The notes: generated from the letters alone by a model not told the origin. A stretch of 64,000 bases of DNA from Amorphophallus konjac (GCA_022559845.1 CM040128.1:76819247-76883246), one strand, 5' to 3'. Positions 1 through 11,500 are shown, numbered from the stretch's first letter. Translations and numbers: made by a program.

Positions 1-8
1 CACTACAC

Positions 9-306
9 GCTACAAAATGTAGCAACATGGGGACGAACCCCAACACCACACACACTACTTTCGCAGCAATCCACACACGAGGCCTTGCCTCAAACTGCTG
101 CCACAGCAGCACGCACACACACACACAACGTTGGGGAACACACCCCTCACAAAATACCTCACACGGAGACACAACTCCGTCCACACACACGTAGGGCAAT
201 GCCTACACAACCACACGGGAGTAAACTCCCAAACACACGCGCAGATGTGCTCCGCACAAATCAACGTATACACGTCAACACAAACACTCGGAGAACCCTT
301 TCTCCG
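9..306 (-). repeat. Array of about ten short hairpins with GTGTGT spacers (LTR-E)
   Basis: Inverted repeats at 9-13/19-23, 29-32/38-41, 79-83/87-91, 95-100/104-109, 133-136/143-146, 163-168/175-180, 191-195/202-206, 217-222/225-230, 246-250/254-258 and 289-295/300-306. Stems are 4-7 bp, loops 2-6 nt, and spacers are rich in CA (GT on the transcribed strand). Stem sequences all differ, so this is not an ordinary tandem repeat. The array lies 350-650 nt downstream of the minus-strand TATA box and would be in the element RNA leader. Confidence 0.8.
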
Positions 307-654
307 AACACCCACACAAAGTATTCTTGTATATGAAATGAAGACAAAAATATGCTATGAACTCCCAAAACAAATTCTATAGATGGAGACTAGAAAGGTG
401 CATCAAGTATAAGGCTCCCCCTTCTTCAACAAAATCTGCTTCTCCTTAGCTCGTTGACGGATGATCATGATTTTGACATCATCTTCTTCTTTTCCTCGAG
501 ACGCTCCTCTTTTCCTTCTTCCACTAGCTCCAGATCCTCACGGTGGTAGATCATATCCCCCTTGCAAGAGCTTCACTTCGTTTTCCCCCTTTTCTTCCCC
601 TATATGAAAGAACACATGAGCATTAGGATTGTTGTATCATAAAAATCGCAGCTC

Positions 655-664
655 ATATATATAT
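655..664 (-). promoter_or_regulatory. TATA box of LTR-E
   Basis: ATATATATAT flanked by GC-containing sequence; on the minus strand it precedes a purine-rich leader and then the hairpin array, the same order as in LTR-C and LTR-D. Inferred from position and sequence. Confidence 0.5.
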
Positions 665-1188
665 GCAAGAGAGAGTGGACAAAAGACATATTAAACAAGT
701 GTCCATCAAAATGTCTTAAAATAGATATTCAAGGTCTATCAACAAGGATTTTGTGAAATCAGAATGAGGAGGATTTTGTAATGGTTAGAGCTCCCCTATC
801 TCTCCTTTGAACGTATTTGAGTGCTTCTGCAGTATGAAAACCGTTCTTGAAGAAGGATGATTGATTCTTGCATGGATAACGGTTGTATCTTGATTTTGCA
901 TGCAACTTCTAGTAGATGGCCGTTTGGAGACTTAAAACCTCCTTCTTCCCTTCACATACAAGCTCAGAACAATGTGGAAGAAGCCCTTGGAACAACTGCT
1001 GCGACCCTGCACACACAAGAGTTAGAACCATAGAAAATATTTCAAATTTCAACACTTTTTTTAGGGTTTGCGACCCAAGAGATGGTTTTATATATTTAGA
1101 ACGGTCAAGGAACACTCCAGGGACCAGATCCATGAATTAGGGAGAGATTTAGGGCAGTTGGAACGGATTGGTTGGACTTTCGAAGCAA

Positions 1189-1205
1189 GGACATAAAAGT
1201 CATCT
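1189..1205 (+). repeat. LINE target-site duplication, left copy
   Basis: GGACATAAAAGTCATCT, identical over 17 bases to 2411-2427. It fixes the 5' edge of the LINE insertion at 1206. Confidence 0.95.
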
Positions 1206-2410
1206 CTATGGCCAACAATCAGCCACCAGCTGATATCCCTTGGAGTCGTTTGTGGTCAAATTGGGTTCCTAATAAAATTTCAGTTCATCTCTGGAAGATC
1301 ATGAATAACTGTTTGCCGACTGATGTTAATATTCAAAGAGTGGGCATTGTCCTCTGCTCGAAATGCTATTGCTGTGGAACACCGCAGGTAGAAGACCTAA
1401 CTCATTTATTTCTCAACAATGATATTGCAGTTTCTGTCTGGACTGCTCTCAAAGCAGCAGGGTTAAACTTTCAAGGCCGCACTACAAAGGAATTCATTCT
1501 GAATTCAATCTGCAATGCTCAGCCAGGTACGGCTTTTGCAGTTTTCACTCCTGCCTCCATTGGATATGGTATGTGGGAAATCTGGAAAGCTAGGAACAAT
1601 GCCAAATACGAGGATAAATCATTCTCTAAAAACAGTAGCATTCATCAAACTTTTTTCCAGATCAAGAGGGCTTGTTCGGCAGCTTCACTTAAGGAACCTA
1701 AGTCCACCTTCCGGAATATCCTGGATCAACTGGGAATTACATATAAAACCCCCTGCAGAGATCAGATGAAGATAGTGAGATGGATTTGCCCTCCTTGGCC
1801 ATTTCTAAAACTAAACACAGATGGTGCTTGCAAGCTTTCAACAGACACTGGAGGAGGCGGAATTATCAGAGATTCCAGAGGCAAGGTCTTCCTTGCTTTC
1901 TCTCACTTTTATGGTCACTCAAACAGCTTGATTGCAGAAGCCCGAGCCCTCCTGGATGGGATTAAATATTTGAAGACTGTGGATACTAATCTAGCTCTTA
2001 TAGAATGTGACTCTCTCACCCTTGTTCGGATTATCAATAAAGAAACTCACTGCCCCTGGTCCATTCTCAGCTATGTCAGGGTTATCTGGAGCATCCTCTC
2101 TCAGTATGACTTGATTTCTCATATTTTCAGAGAAGCCAATACTGTAGCTGATCTACTTGCTTCTTTAGCTTGCACCACTAAATGTAATTCTTTCTATACT
2201 TACAGTGAGCTACCTTCCATTATAAAAGGTGCTGCTCGGCTGGACTCTCTAGGCTTGCCTAGTATCAGATTGATGTAACTCTTTATTCTTTTCAAGTGGT
2301 ATAAAAATTGCCTCCTAGTGGTCTAATGGTGGAGTGGCTTTCTCCTTACCTCTGGTAAGGGGTGCACTCTCCCATAGAGCCCTAGGCTAGGCTTTTCTAT
2401 TAAAAAAAAA
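1206..2410 (+). mobile_element. 5'-truncated L1-type LINE with poly(A) tail
   Basis: A 1205-bp insertion bounded by a perfect 17-bp duplication and ending in nine A residues (2402-2410), the product expected of target-primed reverse transcription that stopped early. Only the C-terminal part of ORF2 plus a 130-bp 3' tail was copied; endonuclease and reverse transcriptase are absent. The tail has a hairpin with stem CCTTACC (2344-2350) and GGTAAGG (2354-2360). It lies in LTR-E, 36 bp from the later Tekay-1 insertion point. Confidence 0.93.
1208..2278 (+). pseudogene. LINE ORF2 C-terminus: zinc-finger RVT plus RNase H (RVT_3-type), 356 aa, uninterrupted
   Basis: In a full element this would be the end of the ORF2 replicase, which removes RNA from RNA-DNA hybrids during retroposition. 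Residues 1-130 carry the tryptophan/cysteine-rich region typical of zf-RVT domains of plant non-LTR elements (VPNKISVHLWK, then CSKCYCCG and an H). Residues ~205-330 form a plant-type RNase H. The acidic residues are all visible: D in LNTDGA, E in AEARALL, D in IECDS and D in NTVADLLA. The first ATG in the insert is 1208; an ATG at 1172 is in target DNA. The frame has no stop before TAA at 2276, which fits a recent insertion, but with the upstream two thirds missing it is a dead fragment. Confidence 0.88.
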
Positions 2411-2427
2411 GGACATAAAAGTCATCT
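2411..2427 (+). repeat. LINE target-site duplication, right copy
   Basis: Second copy of the 17-bp duplication, directly after the poly(A) tail. Confidence 0.95.
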
Positions 2428-2441
2428 TTCACGGCTCTTCA

Positions 2442-2446
2442 TATGG
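2442..2446 (+). repeat. Tekay-1 target-site duplication, left copy
   Basis: TATGG, identical to 11876-11880. Confidence 0.92.
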
Positions 2447-2664
2447 TGTAATGCCCCAGGTTTTTTTTTTCGGATCTTTTGCGGGTCTCGGAGTGTATTT
2501 TGTGCTTTACACATGTTTTTCCCTGATGTGCCTTCAGAACTCTGTGCAGGGCAAACCGTGGCGTTCTTCAACTCTGGGACAGTACCACTGCATTATGTTC
2601 CTTCCGAGGATCGCGGAGGTAATTTTTCATAATTTTCTGAATTTATCGAATTTTCGGGTTTTCC

Positions 2665-2672
2665 TATATATA
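2665..2672 (+). promoter_or_regulatory. TATA box, Tekay-1 5' LTR
   Basis: TATATATA followed at about 20 bp by a long CT-rich tract resembling plant initiator regions; conserved at 8812-8819 in the 3' LTR. Confidence 0.6.
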
Positions 2673-3217
2673 CTAACCCTTTTTCTCTCTCCCCTCTCAT
2701 TTCTCTCTTCCCTCCCTCTCTCTTCTCTCACGCCCTCTTTCTCCCCTCTCTTCTCCGGCGGCCGACGGAGCGAGGTAGGGACGAGGTGGAGGTGGCGCGG
2801 GCGAGGATGCGGGCGAGGATAGGTGAGGATCGAGACGGAGGAGGCTCGTGGAAGCTCGGTGGCGCGATCTCGAGCCGGCGAGGGTTTCACGACGATTTCT
2901 TCATGGATCGGCGTTCACGGCGCGTCGTATCTTCGGTGGAGGTAGGGAGATGGACCCCCAACTCGTGCATTCCCTTTCCCGCGAGTTTTGTAGGCCGTGG
3001 CGAGCCGAGCGGGTTTATTTTCATATTTTAGGGAAAATCCATATTTTTGGGGAGTGAGCCGGATCTCTCGTTTTACGGCGTTTTTGGCCGATCCGGGGGT
3101 TTAGATGCATGCCTAGGGGCTTGGGGATGGATTCCCCTTTGTTTCTCCATCACCCGGGGGTGATCGGGGCGTGGATCGGTGTTTTGGATGGTTTCCCGCC
3201 GTAACGTTCTCGGGAGG

Positions 3218-3670
3218 GTGTGACGGTCATTCCAGTGACTGTTACATGTGTGTAACGCGCCTGGGCAGGGGCGTTACATTCCCTTGGCTTTTGACTTTGG
3301 CGTTCGTGGGAGTGACGGTCCCACGATAGACCGCCACAGCCGTGTGACGCGCCTGGGTGGGTGCGTCACATCCCCTGTTACCCAATTGAGGGCTGGGGGG
3401 TCTAACGGCCCCCGACGGACCGTTACATGCGTGTAACGCGCCCGGGGTGGGCCGTCAGTGGCGTTTCAACCGTTGTCTTCCTGACCGTTGGGGGTCAGCG
3501 CGTGTAACGCGCTGGGGCGGGCTCGTTACATTTGTGTAACGTGCTGGACCAGGCGCGTTACATTCTGCGTTCCTTTGGGCCGTGTAACGGCCTGCCTTAG
3601 GCCGCCAGGTGGATGTGACGGTCCCGCCTAGACCGTTACAGCCCTGTGACGGTCTAGGGCTGGACCGTCA
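3218..3670 (+). repeat. Array of palindromic GTAACGCG...GCGTTAC units (5' LTR)
   Basis: Roughly ten hairpin-forming units of 28-45 bp. Typical arms are TGTAACGCGC and GCGTTACA around a C/G-rich centre; others pair GTGACGGTCC with GACCGTTACA. Arms vary (GTGACGCGC with GCGTCAC, for example) while most units stay palindromic. It lies 550-1000 bp downstream of the TATA box. Confidence 0.8.
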
Positions 3671-5707
3671 GGCGTTGTGTTGCACCGAGGTGAGTTTTTA
3701 TGTTCTCCGCCTTGTTCCGCGATGTGTGGGTCCCCGGTCGACCCGGTTGGGACCCAGTGGTCGACTTGCGGTCTCGTGAGTGCCAGACACCCATGGGATT
3801 CTGTGTCCGTGTTTTGAATGTGTCTGGAGGACCGTGTTACCACGTTTAGCGTGCCCGTAGGGTTGAGAGTCCGGGTGACTTCTCGCGTGTTGGGCTTTCG
3901 TGTTACGTTCGATCGAGTCACCGTGTATCGGTGTGTGTGCGGTGGGGTCTCCCCCGCATGTCGTGGGTTTCTTTGGAAGGTGATTCCCATGTGGGCCACA
4001 TGTTTGGCCATGGACTGCGAGTCCAGTTATCCGGCCTGGGGCTGGAGGTTTCCCGCTTGCCCTGAGATGGGAAATCGACATGGCGGCTTGTGTGCTGCCT
4101 TGGGAATCGTTCTTCTGTATTTTTTGTGTGGCCCGTGTGGGTGGCCTTAGTCCCTTGTGTTCCCTTCCCGAGGGAGTGGTCTTGGAGGTTCGTAAGTTGT
4201 CTCGGTACTCGTGCTACCGTGGTTTTAGACCTAGAGATTGGACTGGATTGACGGCCTTGTGCTGTTGCGTACAACGGTCTTGACCCTGAGTCTTGTGACT
4301 CAAGGACCGTTGGGTGTAATGCGTCTAGAGGACTGTCCAGAGTCCAGTGGCTTAGCGCCACTTGAGTTTTCTCGACTCCCGCGCAGGGTGCGTGCGTGGC
4401 CGTGGACTGCGAGTCTTGTCTCTTCTCCGACTGTGGTCACCGTGCGACGGGGCCGGTACGTGGGGTGGTCCCCGTACGTCGTCGGATGCAGACATTATTT
4501 TCCGTGACTTGATAGTCTACTCCTTCAGTGACCCTCCACTAGTCGTAGCCTACCAGTACGCGGTGCTGGTCACACCAGGGAGTGGTGTACGGGCTCACCC
4601 TTAGAGGCGGTTTGTGGACCGGTTGTCGTCGGACCCCACGTCTTGCAGCCAGAGTCCGGCTGAGGGGAAAACCGGTCAGAGGGCCAGACCAGGGATACGC
4701 GGTCTGTGTGTGCACACGTGGTTGGGGGCGGTTGGACCCTGCTCGATGGGCGTGACCCCAGCTAGTCACTTGTTTGTGGTACTTTTACGGTGTTCGTGCC
4801 TTTGGTAGGCGCTACCACGTCAGGTAGTTCACCTGCGGTGCGGTGTAAGTCGTCAGGGGACGCTACCGACTGTGCTTCTAGTGGGAGGTACTCCTGTCGA
4901 GTTGGGAGTGACAGACTGTCAGTTTCCGTGACTTCGACCTTCGGGTTTTCGGTCGTGTCGACCGTTGTGTTTTTGGTTGTTTCGCCGCGGCGCTTGTGTT
5001 GGTTTCGCGCTGTGGGACTAGTGCTAGTGGCTCTACCGAGGTTGCGTCTTGTTGTGCGGTACCCGTGATCGGATGGTCGGGGTTGCACCTTGGACAGCGT
5101 GTCCAGGTCGGCTGTGTCTGGGGGATAGGCCTCTACGGCATGGCTGCCGTGTGTTTTTACTTCGGTAAACGGTACTAGTGTAGTCCGATAGCCTTGACTG
5201 TGAGTTCGGGGTGTGTTTTTGGTACAGTAGGAGTAGTTGTAGTGCCGAGTTTCGACCGGTCACCGGGTTTGCTGTTCCTGCTGTTGCGGTTGCTCTCGTA
5301 GCCCTCCTTTCCACTATCGCCGTTGTTTCCGGTTGGGGTTCCGCAGGATCCCTGCTGAGTCTCTGTTTTGGAGACTCATTCCCTACTTTTCAGGTGTGAC
5401 GGTTCTTCCTCGAGGTTCGAGGGTGCGGAGCGGAGGTTCTCAGTTGCCAGCTTGCCGGGCCGAGGGTTCACTTGGCATGTGGTATGTTTGACTGCTTTAG
5501 ACTGTACTTTCTGTTGGACTGGACTCTGTTGTAGCTGTAGTTGTTCTTTCTTTCAGCTTGTTGTTGTTGGTTGTCCTGCTTTATTTCCTATTTCTTTGTG
5601 CCTCCACACTCCTTTTAGCCCTTCCGAGCCCTCCCGGCTCGTGGGCGGCGGTGCGAGTCTCGGGTTATCGGGCCCTCCCGGTAATCGGATTCTCGGGTCG
5701 TTACAGC

Positions 5708-5719
5708 TGGTATCAGAGC
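5708..5719 (+). promoter_or_regulatory. Tekay-1 primer-binding site (initiator Met tRNA)
   Basis: TGGTATCAGAGC, two bases after the LTR end; matches the complement of the plant initiator-Met tRNA 3' end used by many Tekay and copia elements. Confidence 0.92.
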
Positions 5720-5901
5720 GGTGGTTGTGGACGTACATAGGAATTTGAAATATTGCAGTGATCAGAGTCCATAAGGTCCAGTACAGTCGGCAGCTGGCTT
5801 AGGGTTTTGTGCTTATTTTTCTGCTTTGTTTCTCGCTTGGGAGCTTAAGTGCGCTGTGCGGCGCTGTGAAGGTGGTTGTTGTCCGCGGCTTTCGTGCCAG
5901 C

Positions 5902-6060
5902 ATGGGGTCTAAGGATCGAGGTTGAGAGCCTTCTCCCTCATCGGTGGTGGCCCTGGTTGTGCTACGTTGGGCAGAGGTTGCTAGCAGGCGCAAGCTCGCG
6001 GTGCTGCGTTCGAGGAACCTGCAGCGTGGTCAGGTGGCTGGAGAGGGTTTTTCTTGGTTA
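5902..6060 (+). pseudogene. Relic of gag N-terminus (Tekay-1)
   Basis: The stretch around ATG 5902 lines up loosely with the gag start of Tekay-2 (22164). Both have a serine- and arginine-rich opening, a CCTCTCC/CTCCCTCATCGG-like segment leading into GTGGTGGCCC, and the words CAGGTGGCTGGAGAGGG and CAGGAGGCTGGCGAGGG near the end. Reading frames are broken by stops within the first codons and no Retrotrans_gag core or zinc knuckle follows. It is best seen as the vestige of gag left after the coding region was lost, retained perhaps because it overlaps leader signals. It could also be leader sequence only; the similarity is short and judged by eye. Confidence 0.45.
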
Positions 6061-8560
6061 AGTGGCCGTGAGTGTGCTCTGAGGGAGCTGCTGTCGGTTT
6101 TGGCCACTCCAGCTTGAGGTTTATCTAGCCCCTGAGGTGTTCAGGTCGTTGTTTAAGGTGGCAGAGCGGGTGTTTTGATCGAGAAGTGTGCTCGGGTGAG
6201 CGGAGGATCTTCTCGGTGAGCTGCTGTTTCATCAAGCCTGATGTCCTTGTCGTGCTCTGTGGCGTCAGAAATGACGTGTCGGTCCTGGTTGTTTTGTGGA
6301 TTTCGAGGCAAGATTGGGTTGTGGTGTCCCAGTAAGTCTTGCTCCAGCGCTCTTGTGTGCGATTGGGTTGTGTTCGCCCTGGAGTTGGCTTGAGATGTGA
6401 AGGCCCCACGGCGAGTTCGGGACTCGAGGATGAGCGCCGGCGGTTGTCGTTATGGCTCGTGTTGCGGCTCTTGGCGTGGTGTGTTGCAGTTCGAGGAATT
6501 ACAGCGGTGGTGCATCGAGAGATGCTATGATTGTGTTCCGACGTGACACTCGCCGAGTGTGTCAGAGGCGCTGACCTGATGGAAGCGATGGTTTTCCTTG
6601 GTGCTGGATGGTGCTGTTTCCAGCATGCGCAAGGTTTGAGGTCAGGTCGAGCGTGGAGTTCTTCCGTTGGTCGGAAGTGTGTTTGGTTCCTCCTTTGGTT
6701 GGAGAGATTGTGTTGGGTTAAGGTTCGTCGTCTTGCATTGCGTGTTCGGATTGGTTGGCCTTGTATGCCATGAAGTCCGTGCGAGACGTGCTCCTTGTCT
6801 TGGCAAGGTGGTCGCCTGTGAGAAGTTGTGCCCATTCCCTTGTCATGTAAGGGTGTTGGCTCTTTTCCGGAAGGACGAGTATCGGTTGGGCGGTGTTTCC
6901 GAGAATTTGTGGCTGTGCGCGCGGATTAGAGTGCGCAGTGGTAGCCTGGTGGGCTTGTGACCCACTAGTTCAGGATCGTAGCGTTGGTTGCTACAGGCGG
7001 ATTCCTGAGTTTGCGTTGAGCATTGGAGGATTGGTTCCTCTGTGTGAAACGTGTTGTTGCCGTGCCGTTGCTCGAGGTTTCGTGGTTCTTGGCATTGGCA
7101 GGATGGAGTGTTGGGGAATGTGCTGGCTAGTGCGTCGCATGAGTACCCTATTCCTGTGTTGGAAGCCGTCTCAGGCGTCGGTGTTGGACCTGGATGGGGT
7201 TGTTGAGGATGTCGCCTGACGATGGTCGAGGACGTGTTGGTCAGAGTCGGTGGCCTGGTGCCCGACTTGTGTTCTCAGTCGTGTCCTCGGATGAGATCAT
7301 TTTTGGAGAAGTGATCTCTGGCAGGCTGTGGGTTCCTGTTGGTAGCTGCGAGTGACTGGTAAGGCTAGTCTCGTAGCCGACCACGGTGAGATGTTTGTTG
7401 CTTTGGGGACCCGTGAGCATTGTTCAGGTGGTGTCCCGTGGCTCTATGGTAAGGGTGGAATCGGGATTGGCAGGTGTCCACCTGGATTGATCGAAGGATT
7501 TGATGAGACCAGATGGAAGAGTGACGCCTGTGGGCGGAGGCCTTTTGTGAGATTGGCGTCGGATGGTGGTCCTTGATAGGACGTTGGTGTCGCAATGGTT
7601 ATCCCTGGTTTGGTGACCAGCATGGGGTGGTTCCCCTGTGAGTCTGAGTCGACTGAGGTGATGACTGGAGGCACCATGATCTGTCATTTGGTTTCGTCGT
7701 GCTCCCCGAGAGGGTCGAGTTGGTGCGATGTTCGAGCTCGAATGCGGAGTCCGAGAGGAGTGCAGCTCGAGATGTGGCATCAGTCTGTGTGGGAGTCGAC
7801 GGATGGCTTGCCGAGGTTTGGAATGTTTCCTTCGGACCCGGTGGAGGACCAGGAAAGAGGGAAGAACCTGAGCGAGCGGTTGGTGATCGTCGACGCGTGG
7901 TCTTTTCACGGACAGAAGATGCTAGTTGTCGGGGCTCGAGCGTGGCATGAGCCGTGTGCCAGCGAGACCTTTGGTGGTCGTTTCTGTGATGTGCCTTCCC
8001 GGACGGGATCTGGACTTTGTCGAAGCTTGTCTTCTGACAAGAGTTGGCACAGTGTTATGTCCGGCTTTCGGCTTGCCATGTGTGAGGTGTTTTCTTGGTG
8101 CTGAGCCAATGTTCTGGTTGCGGTCTGCTGAGAGGACTGCTTGAGCTGGTGGAGGCTCTGTTTCGGTTGCTCCCTTGAGGAGGGTGTGCGACCTGTCAGC
8201 TGGTTGCGAAGCTGATGTGCGATTTGTTTGCTGACCATTGGATGGATCAGTAGCTGTTGCTCGTGTCGAGGGTTGTGTTTCCTTGGTGAGCAAGATTGTG
8301 GCTGCGGTGCCATGGTGGTTTCTCGCGTTGTCTAAGGTGATGCCGGACTGTGCCCTTTGGTATATATGCCTGCTCTGTTGGCCAGTGTGCTCGGCGCGAG
8401 GAGCGAGGTGTTGTGTGTGATTGTAAGCCTGGCTGTGTCCCTCAAGATTGGTGTTTTCATGAGAATCGAGATTTTTTGTGCTGGGGCTCTGACAGCGTTG
8501 TCAGTTCGTTCAGTGTTCTTCCCCTGTGAGTTTGTGCTTGGTCCTGAATTTCGAGGATGA
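6061..8560 (+). other. Tekay-1 internal non-coding region, G+T-rich on the plus strand
   Basis: About 2.5 kb with no recognisable domain on either strand. The plus strand is visibly rich in G and T, which leaves long open frames on the minus strand (for example 6125-6835). Their proteins are low-complexity R/S/T/H/P-rich and resemble nothing I know. The last 30 bases match the Tekay pol 3' end/PPT approach. Confidence 0.7.
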
Positions 8561-8569
8561 AATTCCTTT

Positions 8570-8580
8570 AAGGGGGGAGG
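8570..8580 (+). promoter_or_regulatory. Tekay-1 polypurine tract
   Basis: AAGGGGGGAGG, two bases before the 3' LTR, preceded by the conserved TTTCGAGGATGAAATTC. Confidence 0.9.
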
Positions 8581-8582
8581 GC

Positions 8583-11500
8583 TGTAATGCCCCAGGTTTT
8601 TTTTTTCCGGATCTTTTGTGGGTCTCGGAGTGTATTTTGTGCTTTACACATGTTTTTCCCTGATGTGCCTTCGGAACTCTGTGCAGGGCAAACCGTGGCG
8701 TTCTTCGACTCCGGGACAGTACCACTGCGTTATGTTCCTTCCGAGGATCGCGGAGGTAATTTTTCGTAATTTTCTGAATTTATCAAATTTTTGAGTTTTC
8801 CTATATATACTAACCCTTTTTATCTCTCCCCTCTCATTTCTCTCTTCCCTCCCCCTCTCTTCTCTCACGCCTTCTTTCTCCCCTCTCTTCTCCGGCGGCC
8901 GACGGAGTGAGGCGGGGACGAGGTGGAGGCGGCGCGGGCGAGGATGCGGGCGAGGATAGGTGAGGATCGAGGCGGAGGAGGTGCGTGGAAGCTCGATGGC
9001 GCGATCGCGAGCCGGCGAGGGTTTCACGACGATTTCTTCATGGATCGGCGTTCACGGCGCGTCGTATCTTCGGTGGAGGTAGGGAGATGGACCCTCAACT
9101 CATGCATTCCCTTTCCCGCGAGTTTTGTAGGCCGTGGCGAGCCGAGCGGGTTTATTTTCGTATTTTAGGGAAAATCCATGTTTTTGGGGAGTGAGCCGGA
9201 TCTCTCGTTTTACGGTGTTTTTGGCCAATCTGGGGGTTTAGATGCATGCCTAGGGGCTTGGGGATGGATTCCCCTTTGTTTCCCCATCACCCGGGGGTGA
9301 TCGGGGCGTGGATCGGTGTTTTGGATGGTTTCCCGCCGTAACGTTCTCGGGAGGGTGTGACGGTCATTCCAGTGACCGTTACATGTGTGTAATGCGCCTG
9401 GGCAGGGGCGTTACATTCCCTTGGCTTTTGACTTTGGCGTTCGTGGGAGTGACGGTCCCACGATAGACCGCCACAGCCGTGTGACGCGCCTGGGTGGGTG
9501 CGTCACATCCCCTGTTACCCAGTTGAGGGCTGGGGGGTGTAACGGCCCCCGACGGACCGTTACATGCGTGTAACGCGCCCGGGGTGGGCCGTCAGGGGCG
9601 TTTCAACCGTTGTCTTCCTGACCGTTGGGGGTCAGCGCGTGTAACGCGCCAGGGCGGGCGCGTTACATCCGTGTGACGCGCTGGGGCTGGAGCGTTACAT
9701 TTGTGTAACGCGATGGACCAGGCGCATTACATTCTGCGTTCCTTTGGGCCGTGTAACGGCCTGCGTTAGGCCGCAAGGTGGATGTGACGGTCCCGCCTAG
9801 ACCGTTACAGCCCTGTGATGGTCTAGGGCTGGACCGTCAGGCGTTGTGTTGCACCGAGGTGAGTTTTTGTGTTCTCCGCCTTGTTCCGCGATGTGTGGGT
9901 CCCCGGTCGACCCGGTTGGGACCCAGTGGTCGACTTGCGGTCTCGTGAGTGCCAGACACCCATGGGATTATGTGTCCATGTTTTGAGGGTGTCTGGAGGA
10001 CCGTGTTACCACGTTTAGCGTGCCCGTAGGGTTGAGAGTCCGGGTGACTTCTCGCGTGTTGGGCTTTCGTGTTACGTTCGATCGAGTCACCGTGTATCGG
10101 TGTGTGTGCGGTGGGGTCTCCCCCGCATGTCGTGGGTTTCTTTGGAAGGCGATTCCCATGTGGGCCACGTGTTTGGCCTTGGACTGCGAGTCCAGTTATC
10201 CGGCCTGGGGCTGGAGGTTTCCCGCTTGCTCTGAGATGGGAAATCGACATGGCGGCTTGTGTGCTGCCTTGGGAATCGTGCTTCTGTGTTTTCCGTGTGG
10301 CCCGTGTGGGTGGCCTTAGTCCCTTGTGTTCCCTTCCCGAGGGAGTGGTCTTGACGGTTCATGAGTTGTCTCGGTACTCATGCTACCGTGGTTTTAGACC
10401 TAGAGATTGGACTGGATTGACGGCCTTGTGCTGTTGCGTACAACGGTCTTGACCCCGAGTCTTGTGACTCAAGGACCGTTGGGTGTAATGCGTCTAGAGG
10501 ACTGTCCAGAGTCCAGTGGCTTAGCGCCACTTGAGTTTTCTCGACTCCCGCGCAGGGTGCGTGCGTGGCCGTGGACTGCGAGTCTTGTCTCTTCTCCGAC
10601 TGTTGTCACCGTGCGACGGGGCCGATACGTGGGGTGGTCCCCGTACGTCGTCGGATGCGGACGTTATTTTTCGTGACTTGAGATTCTACTCCTTCAGTGA
10701 CCCCCCACTAGTCGTAGCCTACCAGTACGCGGTGCTGGTCGCACCAGGGAGTGGTGTACGGGCTCACCCTTAGAGGCGGTTTGTGGACCGGTTGCCGTCG
10801 GACCCCATGTCTTGCAGTCAGAGTCCGGCTGAGGGGAAAACCGGTCAGAGGGCCAGATTAGGGATGCGCGGTCTGTGTGTGTATACGTGGTTGGGGGTAG
10901 TTGGACCCACGTCGACGGGCGTGACCCCAGCTAGTCACTTGTTTGTGGTACTTTTACGGTGTTCGTGGCTTTGGTAGGCGCTACCACGTCAGGCAGTTCA
11001 CATGCGGTGCGGTGTAAGTCGTCAGGGGACGCTACCGACTGTGCTTCTTGTGGGAGGTACTTTTGTCGAGTTGGGAGTGACAGACTGTCAGTTTCCGTGA
11101 CTTCAACCTTCGGGTTTTTGGTCGTGTCGATCGTTGTGTTTTCGGTTGTTTTACCGCGGCGCGTGTGTTGGTTTTCGCGCCGTGGGACTAGTGCTAGTGG
11201 CTCTACCAAGGTTGCATCTTGTTGTGCGGTACCTGCGATCGGATGGTCAGGGTTGCACCTTGGACAGCGTGTCCAGGTCGGCTGTGTCCAGGGGACAGGC
11301 CTCTACGGCATGGTTGCCGTGTGTTTTTACTTTGGTAAACGGTACTAGTGTAGTCTGGTAGCCTCGACTGTGAGTTCGGGGTGTGTTTTTGGTACAGTAG
11401 GAGTAGTTGTAGTGCCGAGTTTCGACCGGCCACCGGGTTTGCTGTTCCTGCTGTTGCGGTTGCTCTCGTAGCCCTCCTTTCCGCTACCGCCGTTGTTTCC

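Larger units (their letters stand above)
2447..5705 (+). repeat. Tekay-1 5' LTR
   Basis: 3259 bp. Promoter-like TATA at 2665-2672 followed by a pyrimidine-rich CT tract (2680-2760); an array of GTAACGCG palindromes at 3218-3670; a GTCGAC pair at 3737 and 3760; and many further short inverted repeats such as GAGTCTC/GAGACTC at 5357-5377. Small ORFs on both strands differ between the LTR copies and are taken as chance. Ends GTCGTTACA directly before the PBS. Confidence 0.93.

Noticed and set aside
9..306. Possible CRISPR or repeat-spacer array
   Set aside because: Stems are not repeats of one sequence, spacing is irregular, and the context is a plant LTR.
412..540. Basic peptide frame next to a GAAGAAGGGGGAG tract, minus strand, as a copia gene end with PPT
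   Set aside because: Position between TATA box and hairpin array fits a purine-rich LTR leader better, as in LTR-D.
2279..2400. tRNA-like gene in the LINE tail (TAGTGGTCTAATGG)
   Set aside because: No B box, no cloverleaf; only one stem.
2451..5748. Many 60-150-aa ORFs in Tekay-1 LTRs
   Set aside because: Not preserved between the two LTR copies, overlapping on both strands, and within regulatory repeats.
6125..6835. 236-aa minus-strand ORF in Tekay-1 interior as a gene
   Set aside because: Low-complexity R/S/T/H/P-rich product explained by strand skew; no domain and no counterpart in Tekay-2.
7424..8313. Further long minus-strand frames in Tekay-1
   Set aside because: Overlapping frames open together because stop triplets are rare on that strand.
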